Shown: positions 16,973-19,471 of the stretch, piece after piece | How the letters are laid out: every line of letters begins with the position of its first letter | Numbering within the stretch: the stretch's first letter is position 1 | DNA from: Gemmatimonadota bacterium | GTDB taxonomy: Bacteria > Gemmatimonadota > Gemmatimonadetes > JACCXV01 > JAHWKZ01 | DNA length: 19,471 nt | NCBI GenBank assembly: GCA_019347645.1 | Contig: JAHWKZ010000016.1 | Coordinates: forward strand, 1-19,471 | Direction: 5' to 3' | Translations under genes and position numbers: made by a program | The notes under the pieces: model-generated | What the model saw: the letters and a program-made list of their open reading frames with translations, nothing else | Told to the model about the DNA's origin: nothing | Database searches by the model: none

Positions 16973-18094
16973 ATGGGTCGTGTCACCTTCTTCATCTTGT
17001 GCGTGTCGGCCGCCCTCGGATGTTCGCCGGATGGACCGGCGGGTCCGCAGCCCCTTCCGGAGAGACTCGTGGAGGTCGTGGGGCCGCGGGTCGGTATCGC
17101 GGCGGTGGCGGTCGCCTTGGGCCACCAGGGAGGTGGGTTCTTCGACAACTTCCTTCCCTGCACCCGCCGCGGCCTCATCCACTACGTGAACTCCGAGCTC
17201 GGGCGACGGGCGACGTTCCACGGGTGCGACCTCGGAGACGGGGTCGTCGTGGACGGGGCCGCCGAGGTCCGCTGGGCGGGCCCGGGTTTGCGGCTCGAGC
17301 GCGGCGAGTCGTTCTGCAGCTTTATCCCCGACCCGGTCTGCGCCGCTTCCCTGGAGCTGATCGGCTCGCTGGCGGTGACCGGCGAGGGGTGGAGCGTGAG
17401 GGTCGAGCGCTTGCGGATCGACGACCTCGTGATCGGCCCGGCGGGGACCCCGTTCGTCCCCGACATGGGCATCTGGACGGGGGGCTCGGGAGGGTTCGAG
17501 TCGATGGTCGTGAGGCTGGCGGGTGAAACGATCGAGGCGAGCGATCCGGCCCTGCCCACCCGGGTCTTTCCACCCGGCGGAGCTCTGGAAGAGATCGCGA
17601 TTCCCGGTCGCGGCGTGGACGGGTTGACGGCGGCGGACGTGCACCGCCTCGCCTGGCTCGGCCTGGCCGACCTCGCGCGGATCCTCCTCGACGAGGCGTC
17701 TGATTTCCCCACCCGGCGAGGGGGGAGCGATCCGCCTCCACGGGCTCCGTACGTCGAAGAGCTCTCGTGCGGCACGATGGCTGTCTCGTTCGAGCCCGAT
17801 ACCGGTCGGCCCGTGATCGAGGCCGACTTCCGGGGATGCGACATCCACGGGCTCCTGTACTCCGGCCTCTTCCGGTTCCGATGGCAGGCGTCGGGGTCGG
17901 AGCCGCGTGCAGCGGAGCTCGTCGTCGAAGGATCGCTGGAGATTTCCGGAGGCGTTCCCACCGTCCTCCTTCGCGGCGCGCGATGGAGCGTCGAAACCCC
18001 TGCCGACCTTGCGGGCACGGCCCGGGTCTCGGGCGAGATGGTCGGCGAAGCGGGTCGAGTGGTATTCGACGATCGGCTCGAGGTCGACGATTGA
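16973..18094 (+). CDS. Unrecognised lipoprotein with two homologous Cys-containing modules
   Basis: I cannot assign this 373-aa protein to a family. Residues 1-17 (MGRVTFFILCVSAALGC) are a lipoprotein signal with Cys17. The mature part is beta-rich with six further Cys. Two segments resemble each other: C63 to W101 (closing with FHGCDLGDGVVVDGAAEVRW) and C266 to W304 (closing with FRGCDIHGLLYSGLFRFRW). Each has Cys, 22-23 residues to a GCD, then 15-16 residues to an RW pair, and each is followed by a strand-rich stretch (126-154; 313-341). A linker of ~110 residues, partly Pro-rich, separates them. Paired Cys suggest one disulfide per module in an oxidising compartment. The ATG lacks a Shine-Dalgarno and no other in-frame start is near. 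The shared strand polarity gives no functional clue. Confidence 0.72.
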   Translation: MGRVTFFILCVSAALGCSPDGPAGPQPLPERLVEVVGPRVGIAAVAVALGHQGGGFFDNFLPCTRRGLIHYVNSELGRRATFHGCDLGDGVVVDGAAEVRWAGPGLRLERGESFCSFIPDPVCAASLELIGSLAVTGEGWSVRVERLRIDDLVIGPAGTPFVPDMGIWTGGSGGFESMVVRLAGETIEASDPALPTRVFPPGGALEEIAIPGRGVDGLTAADVHRLAWLGLADLARILLDEASDFPTRRGGSDPPPRAPYVEELSCGTMAVSFEPDTGRPVIEADFRGCDIHGLLYSGLFRFRWQASGSEPRAAELVVEGSLEISGGVPTVLLRGARWSVETPADLAGTARVSGEMVGEAGRVVFDDRLEVDD

Positions 18095-18135
18095 GCGTCT
18101 GCAGAGCGGCACCGGGCTTGCAATGCTCTGGGGAC

Positions 18136-18324
18136 ATGGAAACGAATGGCCCCATCCATTCGGAGGACGGAGACGTCCTCCCGATCACGAAGTTCCGCTG
18201 TCCGATCCACGACGTCCCCGAGACGGTCGAGGTGATCTGGCAGAACGGCGAACGGATGATCCGCTACGAGTGCCCGGTCGAGGATTGCGACCACGACTGG
18301 ACCGTCAAGCGCCTCCGGCTCTAG
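18136..18324 (+). CDS. 62-aa putative zinc-binding protein
   Basis: This small protein of unknown function has a possible zinc ribbon. Its potential ligands are C22-x2-H25 (RCPIHD) and C46-x4-C51-x-H53 (ECPVEDCDHDW), separated by a short strand-like stretch with Val, Ile and Trp. The C-terminus is basic (VKRLRL). The ATG follows the upstream stop by 41 nt and has no Shine-Dalgarno, only GGGGAC. A CAATGCT element 8 nt before the start could be a -10 of a leaderless transcript. GC3 and protein composition (few Arg/Pro runs) argue for a real gene rather than a shadow frame. Similar Cys/His knuckles occur in small DNA- or RNA-binding and redox proteins, so the role is open. Confidence 0.65.
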   Translation: METNGPIHSEDGDVLPITKFRCPIHDVPETVEVIWQNGERMIRYECPVEDCDHDWTVKRLRL

Positions 18325-18571
18325 CCCCGCTCGCAGAACGCCACGGACCCTCGCGATCTCGTCGGCGACCGACGAGCGCGCGACGCGGGACTGTAACGTT
18401 TCGTGGGTGGCACACCCCCGGGATTCCCCGACGGGACCCGCGTGCGGGTCACGGAACCGCCGGCGCCGTGTGGCTTGACGCCGGGCGCGCAGGGCGGAGC
18501 TTGCTCAAGTGACGTTTCCGCCGGCCCGTCCGGCCGCCCGTCCGTCCCGAGCCTCGAGCGGAGCCGCAGCC
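18325..18571. other. Intergenic region with a 16-nt hyphenated palindrome
   Basis: These 247 nt hold no convincing gene on either strand. GACCCGC (18435-18441) and GCGGGTC (18444-18450) form an inverted repeat around GT. TGTAACGTT (about 18393-18401) and TTGACG (about 18477-18482) are isolated promoter-like elements with no matching partner at normal spacing. GAGCGGAG lies upstream of the VOC gene start. No T tract follows the hairpin. Confidence 0.35.
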
Positions 18572-18988
18572 ATGGAGCCACACATCACCGTACTCACGCT
18601 CGGCGTGCGGGATCTCGAACGCTCGCTCGGGTTCTACCGCGACGGGCTGGGGCTGCCGACGGAAGGCATCGTCGGCACCGAGTTCGAGGACGGCGCCGTC
18701 GTCTTCTTCGAGCTCGCCGGCGGCCTGAAGCTGGCGCTGTACCCGCGCGACGCGTTGGCGAAGGACGCGCGCGCGCCGATCGGCCCGCCGGGCCCCGCCA
18801 GCTTCTCGATCGGCCACAACGTCGGCTCCAACCGGGAGGTCGACGTCCTCATGCGCGACGCCGAGCGGGCCGGCGCGACCATCGCCGTTCCGCCGCGCGA
18901 CACCTTCTGGGGCGGCTACGCCGGCTACTTCCGGGACCCCGACGGCAACAGCCTCGAGCTGATCATGCGCGGGAGCTGGGGCTTCTGA
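18572..18988 (+). CDS. VOC (glyoxalase/bleomycin-resistance fold) family protein
   Basis: This is a 138-aa cytosolic protein with one vicinal-oxygen-chelate domain: two beta-alpha-beta-beta-beta modules. Module 1 begins TLGVRDLERSLGFYRDGLGL (9-28), and module 2 ends with YFRDPDGNSLELIM (119-132), both hallmark VOC stretches. Of the usual metal ligands, Glu129 and possibly His82 are present, but the first-strand His is replaced (V7-L-T-L), so metal binding is uncertain. The substrate cannot be named; glyoxalase, dioxygenase and antibiotic-binding members share this fold. The ATG at 18572 fits the domain start. The frame extends to an upstream start at 18509 with a Pro/Arg/Ala-rich lead that looks non-coding. 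The ribosome-binding site is weak (GGAG about 10 nt upstream). Confidence 0.88.
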   Translation: MEPHITVLTLGVRDLERSLGFYRDGLGLPTEGIVGTEFEDGAVVFFELAGGLKLALYPRDALAKDARAPIGPPGPASFSIGHNVGSNREVDVLMRDAERAGATIAVPPRDTFWGGYAGYFRDPDGNSLELIMRGSWGF

Positions 18989-19091
18989 ACGCGACCGTAG
19001 CGAGGGACCGTGCACGGGTCCAATCGGAGCAGCCGACGAGCCGTGGCTCGAGCGCAGTCCTGCTCGCACGAGCCTTGCACTCAATAGGGGT

Positions 19092-19107
19092 GCGGGGCGG
19101 GCCCCGC
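19092..19107. other. GC hairpin upstream of the 67-aa gene
   Basis: GCGGGGC (19092-19098) and GCCCCGC (19101-19107) form a perfect 7-bp inverted repeat around GG. It lies in the 146-nt gap after the VOC gene, about 20 nt before the ribosome-binding site of the next gene. There is no T tract, so it is more likely a leader structure or chance than a terminator. Confidence 0.35.
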
Positions 19108-19134
19108 GACGAGGCTCAACCAACGGAGGACACC

Positions 19135-19338
19135 ATGATCGGCAAGCTCGCGAATCTGATGGCATACAAGAAGGCGCCCAAGGCGACCTACGTGTTGAAG
19201 CATCCGGTGAAGGGCACGAAGGCGTTGCTTGCGGCGAAGGGGACCCGGTCGCTGGTAACGGGTCGGACCGGGCTCGCGCTCGGGGCGCTCGCGATGTTGC
19301 CGCTCGGCGTCTGGGCTGCGCAGCGGGTGATCGGATAG
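19135..19338 (+). CDS. 67-aa basic small membrane protein, unknown
   Basis: I do not recognise this protein. It has 67 aa with a Lys/Arg-rich N-terminal two-thirds (AYKKAPKATYVLKHPVKGTK) and one C-terminal hydrophobic segment at ~46-61 (GLALGALAMLPLGVWA), followed by a short QRVIG tail. Positive charge before the helix predicts the N-terminus in the cytoplasm. The ATG has an excellent ribosome-binding site (CGGAGGA, 6 nt spacing), and a strong intrinsic terminator follows 25 nt after the stop, so it is a well-defined transcription unit end. That makes it a real gene despite its size. A structural or regulatory membrane peptide is the most one can infer. Confidence 0.8.
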   Translation: MIGKLANLMAYKKAPKATYVLKHPVKGTKALLAAKGTRSLVTGRTGLALGALAMLPLGVWAAQRVIG

Positions 19339-19363
19339 CGCGACCGGACGGAAACCGGAACGC

Positions 19364-19402
19364 GGGCCGGCGCTCCCCGAGGGGGGCGCCGGCCCTTTTT
19401 TT
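19364..19402 (+). terminator. Rho-independent terminator after the 67-aa gene
   Basis: GGGCCGGCGC (19364-19373) pairs perfectly with GCGCCGGCCC (19386-19395). CCCC and GGGG extend the stem inside around a GA-containing loop, and seven T (19396-19402) follow directly. It ends the plus-strand unit before the ABC ATPase gene. Confidence 0.93.
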
Positions 19403-19414
19403 CGGGGGGTGCGT

Positions 19415-19471
19415 GTGATCGCGGTCGAAGGGCTGTCGAAGAGCTATACGGAAGCGGGCGGGGAGCGAATG
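19415..19471 (+). CDS. ABC transporter ATP-binding protein, N-terminal fragment
   Basis: Only 19 codons are inside the window, reading VIAVEGLSKSYTEAGGERM from a GTG at 19415. This is the standard first beta strand of an ABC ATPase (hydrophobic-x-V-x-x-L-x-K-x-Y), which normally precedes the Walker A by about 20 residues. GGGGGG lies about 5 nt upstream as a ribosome-binding site, directly after the preceding terminator. The E-A-G-G-E-R insertion before the next strand is typical of exporters of the MacB/LolD type, but the fragment is too short to name a substrate. Confidence 0.72.
   Translation, partial: MIAVEGLSKSYTEAGGERM

Noticed and set aside
18435..18450. Perfect inverted repeat as a possible terminator or riboswitch stem
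   Set aside because: No T tract follows, and no conserved riboswitch core was recognised around it. In DNA this GC-rich, 7-bp repeats arise by chance.
18403..18571. GTG-started frame after TGTAACGTT that runs through the VOC gene
   Set aside because: The product is low-complexity Pro/Gly/Arg and overlaps the VOC gene out of frame; there is no ribosome-binding site.

Overview
The window is a very GC-rich bacterial chromosome segment with dense, short-spaced genes, many GTG starts and strong third-position GC. A glycosyltransferase of the heptosyltransferase family and six predicted lipoproteins point to a diderm (LPS-type) heterotroph. The Thr/Asp-rich small lipoprotein, the apparently leaderless starts and the overall gene style resemble Gemmatimonadota or a neighbouring phylum. 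That placement is an impression, not something the sequence proves. I see no mobile element, CRISPR array, tRNA or rRNA.

Layout: (1) 1-2590, minus strand: an MFS transporter cut by the left edge lies 2 nt downstream of a delta-1-pyrroline-5-carboxylate (glutamate semialdehyde) dehydrogenase. A short-chain dehydrogenase (2729-3553, plus) diverges from it. (2) 3758-4180, plus: an FN3-domain lipoprotein. (3) 4203-5820, minus: pdxS-pdxT, the two subunits of the ribose-5-phosphate-dependent PLP synthase. It shares a divergent promoter region with a family 9 glycosyltransferase (5908-6981, plus). (4) 6986-8935, minus: acetyl-CoA synthetase, only 4 nt from the convergent glycosyltransferase. A hairpin separates it from a small acidic lipoprotein gene (9030-9236, minus). 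(5) 9436-10430, plus: a TVP38/DedA-like membrane protein overlapping a small helix-forming lipoprotein by 4 nt, convergent with an anchored alpha/beta hydrolase (10438-11370, minus). (6) 11520-16799, plus: a probable operon of a TPR/thioredoxin-like lipoprotein, an OPT-family oligopeptide transporter (4-nt ATGA overlap) and an EF-G2-type elongation factor G paralogue. An 11-codon mini-ORF overlaps the start of the last gene. (7) 16973-19338, plus: an unrecognised lipoprotein with an internal duplication, a 62-aa putative zinc-binding protein, a VOC/glyoxalase-fold protein and a 67-aa basic membrane protein, closed by a textbook rho-independent terminator. (8) 19415-end, plus: the first 19 codons of an ABC transporter ATPase.

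Functionally the window mixes amino-acid, peptide and acetate use (P5C dehydrogenase, OPT transporter, Acs), cofactor supply (PdxST) and envelope building (glycosyltransferase, lipoproteins, DedA-like protein). I did not find a convincing new multi-gene system. The points most worth a second look are the lipoprotein with a CCPD active site in place of CxxC, the EF-G2 with an altered G4 motif (NGMD), the internally duplicated lipoprotein, and a set of probable leaderless promoters.
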